Part shown: piece by piece, positions 36,386 to 48,199 of the stretch
How positions within the stretch are numbered: the first letter of the stretch is position 1
Layout of the letters: every line of letters begins with the position of its first letter
Assembly: GCA_007258455.2 (NCBI GenBank)
Contig: VDFB02195842.1
Location: 124,001-188,000 of the forward strand
Length of the DNA: 64,000 bases
Origin: Sequoia sempervirens
Lineage: Eukaryota; Streptophyta; Pinopsida; Cupressales; Cupressaceae
Direction of reading: 5' to 3'
Notes under the pieces: model-generated
The model's database searches: none
What the model was told of the DNA's origin: nothing
The model's input: the letters and a program-made list of their open reading frames with translations, nothing else
Position numbers and translations under genes: made by a program

Positions 36386-36812
36386 GGGTCGAAAGGCCCA
36401 TAGTCTCTGAACACCATCTAAACTTCTTTGTACTCACAGGCTTACTTAAAGAATCAACATTCACCAAAGTCTCTACCTTAACTACCTTCACCTTTCCATC
36501 TTCAACCATATCTCTAACAAAATGATATTGTACATCAATGTGCTTAGTCCTAGCATGAAATGTTGAGTTCTTGGCTATACATAGTACACTCTAACTGTCG
36601 CAATAAATTGTCACTACACATTGTTTTATTCCAATATCTGAACACAACCTCTTAAGCCAAATTGCTTCTTTACAAGCATAAATAGTTGCCATACACTCTG
36701 ATTTAGTAGTGGACAAAGCAACCACAACCTGTCGCTTACTCATCCAACTAATTGCACCACCAAATAAAGTAAAAGACATAAGCATTGGTGGATTTTCTGC
36801 TATCAACATCAC
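36386..36812 (-). pseudogene. C1 RNase H, decayed
   Basis: Copia-type RNase H. FGGAISWMSKRQVVVALSTT followed by SECMATIYACKEAIWLKRL and TIYCDS is the classic GGAISW-SK-Q-VALS-TE-EY segment and the last catalytic Asp. The first part of the domain and the C-terminal tail (toward 36386) lie in shifted frames. It would degrade element RNA during reverse transcription. Confidence 0.85.
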
Positions 36813-36899
36813 TTGCCCAGTCTAAATCCACATAACCATGAATATCAAGGGAAATCTCATCTTCAATCATATTACTATGATAACATAAGGAATAATCTA

Positions 36900-37860
36900 A
36901 GGTACCCCACAAATATATGAAGACTCTTTTAACTGCATCTCAATGAACTCTACCATGATTAGACATATATCTGGAAAGAACTCCCACTGCTTGAGAAATG
37001 TCTGATCTAGTACAAACCATAGCATACATCAAACTTCCAACTACACTCTAGTAAGGCACTCTTCTCATGTCTTCCATCTATGATGGAGATGCTAGACAAT
37101 CTAAAATAGATAACTTTGTTCCAACTGAAATAGGAACACACAATGGTCTACAATCCTACATATCAAACCTCTGTAAAATTGAGTTGACATGCTTGCTTTG
37201 GCCAATCCATAGCTTTTTGTTCACTCCATCTCTTCTAATTTCCATCCCAAGAATGTTTTTAGCAGCACCATGATCTTTCTTTTCAAATTTAGCAACAAGT
37301 TGAGATTTTAGTTCCAAAATCATACATTTCCCTCTACTAATAAATACCATATCATTATATAATGCAATAAATAGGAAACAATCACCATCAGTTTTATAAT
37401 AAACACAATGATCTGATTTAGAATGCTCAAATCCCAAACTAAACACATATGTATCAAATTTTTGGTACCACATTCTAGGACTCTGTTTTAAGCCATACAA
37501 ATATTTCTTCAATTTGCAAACCAACTTACTTTTACCTTTCACCACGTAATGCTCTAGTTGTGTCATATAAATATCCTCCTCCAAATCACCATGAAGGAAA
37601 GCATCAATAGAAAGCAAAAAATGAATGGATGTCATTTTTGTAATAAGAGAAAATATCTCACCATAATCAACACCCTCAACTTGAGAGTAACCCTTCGCAA
37701 CCAACCTTGCTTTGTACTTCTCAATACCTCCATTTGAACCAATATTTTTCTTGAACACCCATTTACAACCAACAGGTTTTCATCCTTCAGGAAATGGTAC
37801 AAGATCCCATGTATCATTCTTTTTCAAAGATGCCATTTCTTCATTCATAGCAATCTTCCA
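36900..37860 (-). pseudogene. C1 reverse transcriptase, active site lost
   Basis: Copia-type RT (RVT_2). KARLVAKGYSQ-EGVDY, DAFLHGDLEEDIYM, KKYLYGLKQSPRMWYQKF and SDHCVYY are in order from 37758 downward; WVFKKN begins the domain. The catalytic loop reads LYNDMVF near 37350 instead of YVDDM: one residue is deleted and the first Asp is changed to Asn, so this copy cannot polymerise. The C-terminal part continues as AKNILGMEI and on past 37156 in another frame. Confidence 0.9.
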
Positions 37861-38237
37861 AGATTCTACATCATTCATACCTAGTGCCTCTTCTACAGAT
37901 TTGGATTCATCCATGTTAGTATTTAAAGCAAAAATACATCTCCAATCATTAGGTGAATACCTTTTAGGTGGTTTTCTATGCCTTGTAGACCTATGAACAA
38001 GCTAAGTTGGAGGTTCTTCCTCCTCATTTGAAGATCCATAGCTAGATGAACTCTCTGCAACTTATTGTCTATCCTTGAGCCTCGATTCAACTTTCTCAGG
38101 TGTAGAAGGAAATTAATTCACATCTTCCTGTTTACTTAGTTTTGGTTGCAATGTAACAGAAGAAGGCTTCGTTTCTCTAAAAATAACACTTCTATGTATT
38201 ACCTTTTGTGCAATAGGATCCCAAAGCTTGTATCCTT

Positions 38238-38971
38238 TCACACCAAAACTATATTCAATGGAGATACATTTGAAACCTTGTTCTCCAACTTTTTTTGCTT
38301 CTCCTTTGGCACATGTGCATATGCCTCACAACCAAAAACTCTAAGATGTCTTAATGAAGGCTTGCGACATGACCATGCCTCTATAGGAATCTTATCAACA
38401 AGAGCTAATGTAGGAGACCTGTTAATCAGGTAAAAGACAGTGGCAACAACTTCAACCCAAAACCTTTGTTCTAGGCCAACACCACTCAACATACTCCTAG
38501 CCTTCTCCATCAGTTTCATGTTCATTCTTTCAGCAACTCCATTCTGTTGTGGAGAATATGGAGTTGTCTTTTGTCTATGAATACCACAATCTTTACCAAA
38601 TCTATCAAAATCATTAGAGAAAAATTCACCACCATTATTAGTCCTCAAACATTTTATTTTCTTTCTAGCCTGCAACTCAACCATTGCTTTAAATTCTTTA
38701 AATCGACTAAAAACTTCAAATTTTCTCTTTACAAAATATACCATGTCCTACTATAATCATCAATAAATGAAACATAATATGTGAATTTACCAATTGAAGG
38801 AACATCTACAGGACCAAATACATCATAATGAATAAGATTCAATACGCCTATAGATTTATGAGAACTCGAGTAAAATTGAACAGGGTTTTGTTTTCCATAA
38901 ATGCAATGCTCACAAAAATTGAATTCAAGATTACAATTAGACAAACTTTCAACAAGGTTTTTATTTTTCAA
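38238..38971 (-). pseudogene. C1 integrase, decayed
   Basis: Two overlapping open parts (38971-38729 and 38744-38238) joined by a frameshift. The zinc-finger end (FCEHCIYGKQ), the core (HYDVFGPVDVPSIG, YYVSFIDDYSR), the second Asp region (LRTNNGGEF, Asp to Asn) and the Glu region (YSPQQNGVAERMN) are visible, followed by INRSPT and HLRVFGCEAYAHVP. The second catalytic Asp appears substituted (usual TDNGGEF). It would insert the DNA copy into the genome. Confidence 0.85.
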
Positions 38972-39007
38972 GGTCCTTAGACCCTTTTATCCAATGTGTC
39001 CAATTCT

Positions 39008-39520
39008 CTAGTGCCATAACATAGTTTTCTCTACAGGTAACTTTGTCTTAGAAGAAAGAGCACCCTTGGATACCCAAAATCCATGACCATCTGCTGAAGG
39101 TGAAACCCTCACTTCTTCTTCAGACTTTATTTTCATAGAAGTACTGTTGCACTCAACAATACATGCATCAAGCTTATACAATGTACCATATCTTATACCT
39201 CTAGCAATCACCATAGCACCTCTAACCATCTTGCATCCTACATCAAAAAATACTATCTTCACATCCAAATCTATTAGTTTACTCACAGATAACAAATTTT
39301 GTGCTAATCTAGGGATATGCAACACACTATTAATCCTTTTTATTCTACCATCAGGAAACCTAATTTTAACTTTACCATGTCCAACAATGTCTAAATGAAA
39401 ATCATCAGCCAAGTACACCTTACCTCCATCAAATTATTCATATTCACAAAACCAATCTCTATTAAAGGTCATATGAAAAGATGCACTTGATTCAATTAAC
39501 CATGCATCATTACCTACACA
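39008..39520 (-). pseudogene. C1 protease and pre-integrase region, decayed
   Basis: The protease active site near 39482-39508 reads WLIESSASFHM where copia elements have WL-DSGASxHM, so the catalytic Asp is Glu and the Gly is Ser. The open frame 39418-39008 continues with GHGKVKIRFPDGR, VLHIPRLAQNLLSVSKL and YGTLYKLD, the usual stretch between protease and integrase. Confidence 0.8.
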
Positions 39521-40330
39521 AGTTGCCAAAGCTGCAATGAATGTGTCACCATCTTCCTTCTCAGACTTGGAATTAGAATCAAATTTCTTCTTTTTCTTCT
39601 TCTTTTCTTCTTTGCATTGCTTATGAACATTTCTAGGCTTACGTAGTTCTAGAAAATAACTTTGGACTTTCCAAGAAATTTAGATCTCTCCTTAGACTTG
39701 GATTTGTCACGCTTCTCATTCTTCTTTCCTTTTTCCTCAGGTTTTCCATGAACATTTAGGGCCTCCTTGGCAGTGATGGATACCTTCCCTCCTCATCTCT
39801 TCAAAAAGAAAAGAACTCACCACATTTTTTGTCTTCAATATAACAAAATTACTCCCAATAGCCATAACAAGAGAATCCCAGGAATCAGGCAAAGAACAAA
39901 GAAAGATCTAACATTTCTCCTCCTCATCCATTTTGACACCAACTGATGCCAATTGAGCCACCAACATATCGAATGCTTCTACATGGTATGTGATTCATCC
40001 ACTTTCTTCCATTCTCAAGGAATACAACTTCTTCCTCAAGAAAATATTGTTCACTAAAGATTTGGCCTGATACATCTCACCAAGATTCTTCCATAGTTTT
40101 TGTGCAAATGTCTCTTCATGGACATTAATTAAAATAGACTCTTCCAAGCATAATCTGATTAGACCCTTGGCTTTATGGTCCATAACATCATATTGAGTAG
40201 CTTGAGTAGGATCTATTGGCCTTGAAACACTCATCAATAACATCCCATAGATCTCGATCTATCAACAAATCCTCCATCTTTAGCTTTCACATCTCAAAAT
40301 TATTTCCATAAAATTTCTCCACCTCTATTC
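39521..40330 (-). pseudogene. C1 gag, decayed
   Basis: The part 40243-39995 matches copia gag (UBN2 type): DHKAKGLIRLCLEESI, ETFAQKLWKNLGEMYQAKSL and LRKKLYSLRMEE. A lysine-rich stretch lies near 39590-39610. The N-terminal start and the zinc knuckle are not intact in any one frame. It would form the capsid. Confidence 0.75.
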
Positions 40331-40457
40331 TCCCTAATGAACTTGCCATCTAGAAATTCCTATAACAAGATCACAAAGTTTCTTCTGCACAAGCCCCCAC
40401 TCAAATATGGATTAGTTCAAAAACCCAACAACCCACAACTAAAACCAAAGGTGATCA

Positions 40458-40469
40458 AGCTTTGATACC
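40458..40469 (-). other. C1 primer-binding site
   Basis: TGGTATCAAAGC on the minus strand, two bases from the 5' LTR. It matches the initiator-Met tRNA type (TGGTATCAGAGC) used by most plant copia elements, with one change. Confidence 0.85.
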
Positions 40470-40471
40470 AC

Positions 40472-41646
40472 TTGTAAGGAAGTTACGGTAGTAGAACAAC
40501 TTCCTACATTAATCTTGAGAGGAGAAAAATGAAAAACTTTATAGATATTTAATAGTTACAAAAAATTAAATAGAAATAAACACAAATATCATGCATACCA
40601 CAACATAAAGATTTACGTGAGTGTGCATTCATTGATTTCAAGTCCTTATGTCAACAATGCCTAGCTAATTTAGAGGCCAAGGTGTTGGATACAAACATAG
40701 ATATCAAGAAATTGCTCCATGGTTGTCATATTTATGTTAAGAATATCGTGGATTCTTTGGAGGTCTTGTTCCACAAGATTAGTGAGCTTAGAGAGGACCA
40801 TTTGTATTTTTTTGAGTTGATGGAGAAGGATCGGGTTTCTAAAGGAAAAGGGAAAAAAGATGAAAAGGATGATGTTAAACACCCTGTTGCTAGAGGGATG
40901 GGTGACTGGAGGAAGTATTTTGAGGACGAGAAAAATGGACTGTTGGACATGATTGGGCTTCATTGGAACCAGGAACTTGAGGTGGCCAACACCTTAAGAA
41001 ACACGAAGTAGTGTCATGTTGTGTGTTTTTTGTGTTTGTTTCTTTGTTGTTGGGTTTCGGTTTCTTTCCTGTTATTTTGCTGATTTTTTGTTGATGGTTG
41101 TTGTTGATAGTTTAGTGTTACATCTTTTGAGAAACACTTTGTTTCTATAGTTGTAAATGGTTTTGGGTCCCTTCAAAACCTATTTTTCCCATATAATCAA
41201 AACACAAAGATTTACGTGGGGAAAACCCTTTCAGGAGAAAAACCCCACACTCCAAAAGCCGCTCAATATATTATTCAAAAATCAAAAGATTACAATATAC
41301 TTGCAAATCAAGCTTCTCACAAGAGTATTACCACCAGAGATCAAGAGACGACACGATCGCTATCAGACTCTCATAATACATCCCATCTACATACAACCCA
41401 GCTGCTTATAACAAGTTTTTGGAACCTTCTAGAATTAGGGTTTTACAATGTCATTTTTCATTTGACATGTTAACGAAAAATCCTTGATGTGTTAGCGGGA
41501 AAAAACCTTGACATGTCAATGAAAAAAAATTTGGGGTGATGCCTTGAACCCCATATCTTGCTATGAGTGTACAGTATTTGCATGATCAGTCACCACATAC
41601 CAACAATAAACCATATATAATTGCAAGGTTGAGACACATTTTCCCA
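40472..41646 (-). repeat. C1 5' LTR (right), interrupted
   Basis: Matches the left LTR in two pieces, 40472-40619 and 41201-41646, with the insert at 40620-41200 between them. Confidence 0.85.
40620..41200 (+). mobile_element. Insert in the C1 LTR with long target duplication and a truncated ORF
   Basis: About 580 bp absent from the other C1 LTR. It is flanked by AAAGATTTACGTG (40607-40619 and 41206-41218), extending to about 18 bp with one mismatch. A long variable duplication points to LINE-type target-primed insertion. The insert carries a plus-strand frame that is open from the junction to the stop at 41009 (about 130 codons, no Met at its start, so 5'-truncated). Charged parts such as KGKGKKDEKDD and helical segments are visible; I do not recognise the family. 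A T- and G-rich 3'-UTR-like stretch follows. A clear poly(A) tail is missing. It is a retrocopy or a LINE-mobilised fragment by inference. Confidence 0.6.
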
Positions 41647-41742
41647 ACATATTCAACCCAATCTCACTACTATGACAATGTACTAAGAAGAATTAAAAAA
41701 CACAAAATTCCTTAGTCTCATTAGTTTATGAGTCCATTAAGA

Positions 41743-44700
41743 ATGGATCCTAAATTCCAATATACTACTTATGAATAATTTACAAATGAAATTCCCTTAT
41801 CACCTCCTCAAAAAAATGTACAACCTCCTTCTCCCTCCACTAGTTCTCTTCACATGGATGCAGGATTTGATCATGAGGCTTCTTTAGAACCCTTTGATTA
41901 TCAACTTCAAAATTTAGATTGTCACTTTAAACAAATAAAAAAAAGTATCCATGCAAACCCTTTCTTTTGAGGTTGTGCATGCCCTTGGTGCTATTCAAAC
42001 CATGTTTTAAATAATAATTCTAAGGGATTGAAAATCCTCTATGGCTTAACACACATTGTTTAGAATAATGTCCCAACTTACACAATGTTTTTTTGGAGAC
42101 ACTCATCAAGCACATTCTAATATAACTCAAAAATAATTATCTTTATTAATACTAGTTCCAACTATCCATATGGTCACTACTACACCTATGACCATAATTT
42201 TTCCATATTTAATGGGGGGAATACTATATCTATTGGATTTGTAGCTCCCTCTATTTCCCTAGCTTTTGGTCTTTATCCAAAAGAAACATTGACACCTCTA
42301 TACCATTCAAGTATAATACTTTATGTGACTTCATAACTTTGAAATGCATACATCTAGAAATTCAAAGCATATAGTCAACCCTGTTATAAACTAATTAATG
42401 TAAAATGTTGGCTAGTTGAACATCAACTTTCATTCCTTTCAACTACTTCAACTCATCCTCTAATTCCTATTATTTATGCAGTTCACTCTCTTTACTTATT
42501 CTTTCCACTCCTTTACCCAAAATATCTGAGGTGCCTCAATTTGGTAGGTATAATAGTAAGGGAGACCCACAAATACATGTATCCTCTTTCACTACCCTCT
42601 ATAGTGATTTTATATTTCATGATGCATTGTTAGCAAAATTATTCTTGTGGTCACTTAAAGATATTGAATTGGACTAGTTTTGCTCCCTTTCATATTGTTC
42701 AATAAATTCCTTTGACCAACTAACTAATCAATTTCTTCAACACTTCCAACCTAACATTGGACCATAGTTCACATTCATCAACCTTGTTCACTATAAGCAA
42801 GGAAAGAATAAAAAGATTATAGATTTTATTTTTTTCTATAAGTCATTATTTTCCCAAATTTCTTGTGCACTTCTCAACTCAAATGTGTAGTGAGTATTTA
42901 TTGCCAACCTACAAACTCTTATTTGTGACAAGATACTATTAATTAAATATCATTCATTTGATCACTTGTTCATTAACTTGTGATATTATCAACAATTAGT
43001 TAGTTATTATCAAGGATCCACCTCATCGACACACTCTAATGCTCCTAGAGGTTCATCTTCATCTTCTCAAAATTATAAAAAGAGTAATATTTCCAAAACA
43101 ATTATAATACAATATTAACACTCCTCAAATCTTAGAGGCTCCTATTACTAATCCTAAAAGATACTAACAATTCACAAAATTGTTTGAATCTCTCCCCAAC
43201 ATTTTACAAAAATTACTTAAAGACAATCTTGTATAGTTACCATTAATTCATTGTTTTCCTATAAATCAACCACTTTCATCTTCATATAATCTAAAGGTTT
43301 TTTATTGGTTCCATCAAGTGTTTGGTCATGATACTAATATTGTATTTTTTTGGGCATATTTTCCAAGACTATATCAACTTTGATACTATATATCTCTTAG
43401 ATGGTCTTGATAGATCTTCCAAATGAGTAGCTACACTAAACCAAAATCTAAACTTTATACTAATTTTTTTCCAAGACATTTTTCCAACTTTATAAGCCTT
43501 ACTCCTACTCCCACAACACTAGAATCACCTCTCCATAGGCCTTTGTCCTTATTTCCCTATATGGTAACTATGGTGGATGTTCACCCTTGATCATCTTGGG
43601 AGCGAGCTATTCCTAAACTTACCATATCATTTTCTTCCACCTACATGCCTAATGATATTAATGATTATCCTCTTTTGATTGTTGGCCAATCCAATAAGAT
43701 ACCCATTAGTGTGGTTCTATTTGTCTCTATAAGCATGACCAACATTATTACCAAGGAAATCTTATATGCCTATCAATTAATATAGAGTTCAAAGCATGAG
43801 AAATTAAAATTCTTTATAGGAAATCATAATAGTTTGCCACTCCCTATCTTAGGTTTCATCACCATTTTATTCTAGGTAGGACTTAAGTGCATATATGTTC
43901 CTTTCTTTGTCACCTAAGCTACCTTTTACTATTTTCATGCAAAATTGGGCCATCCATGAATAATTTCCATGAAATTAGTTGCTTATGTTGTTCATAAATG
44001 TCTTAACTTCCCACATGATGGAGCTATTCATACTATCCATCACACTATATATTGACCACTAGAATTAAATGGGAAATTTTCCATGGACTATTTCTAGCCC
44101 ACACCATTTGCACATATATGACCTCACTCTAATATATTTTTCAAATTATACAAAAATTTCAAAGTGACGTGTCTAGCATCCTTAAATTTTGGTACTTCAT
44201 CTTCTCCCATGATTGCATCCCCTTCAATTTCCCAAATCTTGCAGCTTGCTTGAATTCCTTCATATACCCCTCTAGTAGCTAAGGAAAAGTAGTCTTTTTG
44301 GGATAACATTTCATTCCTCCATTAGTCTCATGGTCTCCCATGGTGTCTTTTATTCATCCCCCTCCTTCCACGCTTCAATAGGAAAGGTATTAGGCTATTA
44401 TGTAGATCATTTCCTAAGGTTTTACATCCTCTTGTGGTTCTTTCTACTCCCCTAGCTACCTCTTTAGAAAAAGGAAAATAAAACCATGGGATGAGAACAT
44501 TTTGATGCATCAATGTGTCATCACCTTCTAGTGGTATCTCTCATTCTCCCAACTATCTCTAAGGTAGAAAGAAGAAAACCACCATTAGTGCAAGGTCCAC
44601 GTCATGCACTCCCAGTCTCTCAACCTATGGTTGTTACTATCATTCCTCCTCCTCTCCCCAAAATAGAAAAGGGCAAGAAAATGGAGCAAAAATATATCCC

Positions 44701-45207
44701 CCTTCCTCCTATAACTCAATATGAGGCTCATCATTGATTAAACCAACTTGTGAGAGAACATAAGTTTTATTAGTCTATCACAACTAGAGAACAAGCTACT
44801 ATGGAGATGTCTAATACTAAGTATCTCTCTCCCATGTGGCCACCTCCTAATATAGTGATTATTCCATCTAATCCTTCTCCATCTCATAATGTTCCTCTTG
44901 TAACCCCTTATGTCCCTCATTTAAACCTAGATGAGCCTCACCCCAAATGGGTGTAGGTGGTTGTAGTACCTTCAATGAACCCTCTTATTTTTATCCTCCT
45001 AATGTACCTCTATTTTTGGTGCCCTTGGAAATTCCTAACATTGGTGTGATCTCCAATGCCACCCTTGCTTGTCTTATTCCCTTTCAACATAACCAAAACA
45101 TTTTTTTTCTTGATATCTTATGTCCCACCATCATTGACATAGAAACACTCTATTCAACTCTCAAAAGAAAGCTAGAACATTATCATACCCCACCATTCTA
45201 CAAATAA
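41743..45207 (+). pseudogene. R gag-protease region, decayed
   Basis: Probably starts at the ATG at 41743 (MDPKFQYTTYE). The gag core near 42530-42960 reads FGRYNSKGDPQIHVSSFTT, ALLAKLFL-SLKDIELD and KQGKNKKIIDF, clearly related to the T1 gag. A degenerate nucleocapsid motif (FHQVFGHDTN) is near 43310. The protease-like part near 43690-44080 has NIITKEILYAYQL and KLGHPWIISMKLVAYVVHKC, matching LGHPWLHLMKVVPLVIHKC of T1. A proline-rich extension follows; the last open part is 44947-45207. Many stops and frameshifts make it non-functional. No RT, RNase H or integrase motif follows. Confidence 0.75.
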
Positions 45208-46831
45208 AATCTCAATCCACTTTATCTACCATCTCAATATAATTCTTCATCATTTCTTTTCATAGAGGAAACTTTGCCTTATTCTAATCATTTTCCTTCT
45301 CCTATTGAGGATTTTAACAACAAAATACAACCTAAAACATATTTAGATAGTGACTTTACATGCCTCTTCTTCTAAGGATAGTTTATTTGAGTCCTTCATG
45401 GAAGTTACAACACTGTCATCGATCTTCACATGATCATTATCACTTACCTCATAGGATACTCAAGGTGATGTTGTACTTGTAGTGAATTCCTTATCCCTCA
45501 CTATAAGTGAGACATCTAGTACTAATCTAACTATTCTTCCTCTACAATACCATCATCCCTCTCCCTATGATCAATATTGGAAGGATGAAATTTTGTTCAA
45601 TCATGACTAGTAGAGAAGTACCTTCATTTCATTATAATATAGGAATTTGTATGTTTATTTTTTTTCTTCATGCATATGCTTGTTTTTGTTCATTAGTCTC
45701 TCATAGATAAGCCATGGTACCCTTGTATGTACATGAATATAAGGGGGGGAAACTATTTTCCATATTCTTCTATTTATTGTATATTGATTTTTAAATTTTG
45801 GGGACAATGCAAAGTATTGAAGTATTTATCCCTCTTCCATGTTGGCCCAATTTATTTTTGTTTTCATGTAAATTTCCTCCTCTATAATAATAGTTATATG
45901 TGGCTTGGGGAACGATGAGACTTCAAATATTTATCCCACATGATATTGATAACTATTATTCCTATAATTTCATACTAACTCTAAGCCATTGGATCCCTTA
46001 GTGTGTGTGTTGTATTTTTTAAGTGATGTTTTTCGTTTCCATGTGGCATCCATGCAATGCATTATGTCATACCATGAGAATAATGTCACGTGTTTCATGC
46101 ATACAACATCCCTTCTAATATCTCATTTATCTACACGCATCTTTCTTTCCCCTTTCTACCTTAAAATAACTTGTATTATTTGCATCATGAAATTATTTTA
46201 AGGGGGGTTCTCATGACACAATAAACTTGTATGCTCTTTTACATAACCACCTCTATGATTTTGGTTAGTTTTATACTCTCCATAATGTTGGTAGCATATG
46301 AGCCATATAGCATAATGCAAAGCACTATCATGTGGATCCTCATATGTCCTACATTTTTTTTTTTTTAAATCATGGTCACCCTAAAATATAATTTTTAGTG
46401 TCCATGATTTATGAAAGCATTGTATAGACCCTAGTATAACACAATTTTTTAGCCATAGTTGGCATTATTTCTAGAAACACATTGCTAGAAAGTATCTCTT
46501 TTACAAATATCCTTAATGTCGTTTCTCTTCTCTTCCTTTTCTCAAGTGGCTATTATTTTATGTTTATTTTGTATTATTGTTTGTGTTGTATTCTCTTTTG
46601 CACATGTATGAATTTGTTAGCGTATTCCTTTTTTAGAATCTCAAATAATATTTGTGTTCTATGTAGGATATTTATAGACTAATTTTGCAAGTCTTTATTC
46701 TAGGAGCACTCACCTCAACTAAAGATTTTGCATCCTCTATAATATCCTTTAGTATAGTTTATGATTTATGCATTTACTTTAGTGTGCATATTTTGTTTAA
46801 ATCATATAGGTTGACTAAACAAGGGGCCAAA
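45208..46831 (+). other. R non-coding tail before the 3' LTR, with lineage repeat
   Basis: No gene seen. At 45796-45851 ATTTTGGGGACAATGCAAAG ... CATGTTGGCCCAA repeats the T1 tail motif; a partial second copy (GGGGAACGATGAGA) is near 45907. Purine tracts TAAGGGGGGGAAA (near 45748) and AAACAAGGGGCCAAA (near 46817, abutting the LTR) are visible; the latter is the likely polypurine tract. Confidence 0.65.
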
Positions 46832-47013
46832 TGGAATGTCAAAAATTGCACACCCTTGGAATTTCACATAATATATTTTTCTCACTTTAGCATGTGAATA
46901 ATATAATTTATCTTAAATTCAAGATTTTAGCACCTTAGTATCACATTTATCATAATCATTTAGTAATTTCAACTCTCTTCACTTTTATTGAATATATTTT
47001 TTCTAGACAGGGG
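46832..47013 (+). repeat. R 3' LTR, first piece
   Basis: Starts TGGAATGTCAAAAATTGCAC and matches the beginning of the 5' LTR (34144 onward) until C2 interrupts it. Confidence 0.8.
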
Positions 47014-47393
47014 TGTTGGAGAATGCCAATATCAAAGAACATAAAACAAGCTTCCACAAGTGAAAAATATGAATACAATAGTATGTCTATAAATATACAA
47101 AATGTGACTATGTAAATGTAATGAGGAACCTTGCATGCATATGCAAGGTAGGACTAAACAACTGACTAACACTCCAAATGTGCAATACTTGTATGCTCAC
47201 TTGACAAGTGAGTGAGCAAGTGTAAAGTGTACATGAAATAGGTGTCTCAAGTGATGAGGAAATATGTTTCAGTGCTATGAAGTGAGACAAAATCCTAAAA
47301 TTCCTAAGTAAACTAAAGCTATGAGTGTGAATAGGTCAATCATAGAAAGTTGATATCCTAACTAGATGGATAAAGACACTATTTACACTAATA
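47014..47393 (-). repeat. C2 3' LTR (left)
   Basis: 380 bp matching the split right LTR. On the minus strand it directly follows the polypurine tract TTAAGGGGGTG. Confidence 0.85.
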
Positions 47394-48199
47394 CACCCCC
47401 TTAAGTGCAAATTAGGGAGTGATGTATGCAAGATAATGAGTGGCTACAAGGACATGTTAGTAATCATGTACAATTTTCTCATAAAGTGGAGTAAAGGAGA
47501 AAAAACATATTAGAAATAAAAACCCCTCTCTAAAAGAGAAATGATACAAATGCAATAAAATGTATAAGTGAAGAAGATAGAAGGACTCATGATGACCCCC
47601 CAAGGACTACTTCTATTACATAAGTGCATGAAATATTCCCCCCATAGGAGAGATAGAGAGAGACTATGTAACCCCCTAATAAGATCATCGAACTTGTAGT
47701 GCTAAGTGATGCTCGAAGAAGAATACAAAATGTGATCCCTAAATGTCAAACAACATTTCTTCCCCATGTAAGAAGACAAACTACAGATAGTTGCATGAAA
47801 TATTCCAAAGTGAGAAGAATATAAGTATATGAATAATGCACAAGATCCAAATACAATGGTGAAATCTCTAAAAGTTGTTCAAATGCTCCATGTCAAGGTT
47901 GATGTAGAACGTAAACCAAAGATGTAGATGGGTTGACAAGAACATTAATGTGTCATAAAAGGTGTTTTCCAAATTTGTAAAATGGGATTCACTAAAAAAT
48001 TATGATGTACCATGTAATTAATCATCCCAATCAACTTTAATGGAAACAAAATTGTGAATATCCTACAACCCTAAATCATGAGAAACCAATCATATAGGAA
48101 CACTTAATACCAAAGAAGAATGTGAAGGAGATTTGATATCAATATAGGGTAAATGAATCAATAAGCATGATAGAACTCCAACTTGTTCATATATCCAAA

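Larger units (their letters stand above)
35738..41646 (-). mobile_element. C1: Ty1/copia retrotransposon, near full length, decayed
   Basis: LTRs at 35738-36313 and 40472-41646 (the latter interrupted at 40620-41200). They begin TGTAAG and end TTTTCCCA on plus. Minus orientation: primer-binding site next to the right LTR, and gag-protease-integrase-RT-RNase H running right to left in the copia order. Several frameshifts separate the open parts. I see no matching target duplication (TATTT versus ACATA), so one flank may have mutated or the ends been rearranged. It lies in R just behind R's 5' LTR. Confidence 0.9.

Noticed and set aside
35733..41651. A target duplication for C1
   Set aside because: Flanks TATTT and ACATA do not match; I do not claim one.
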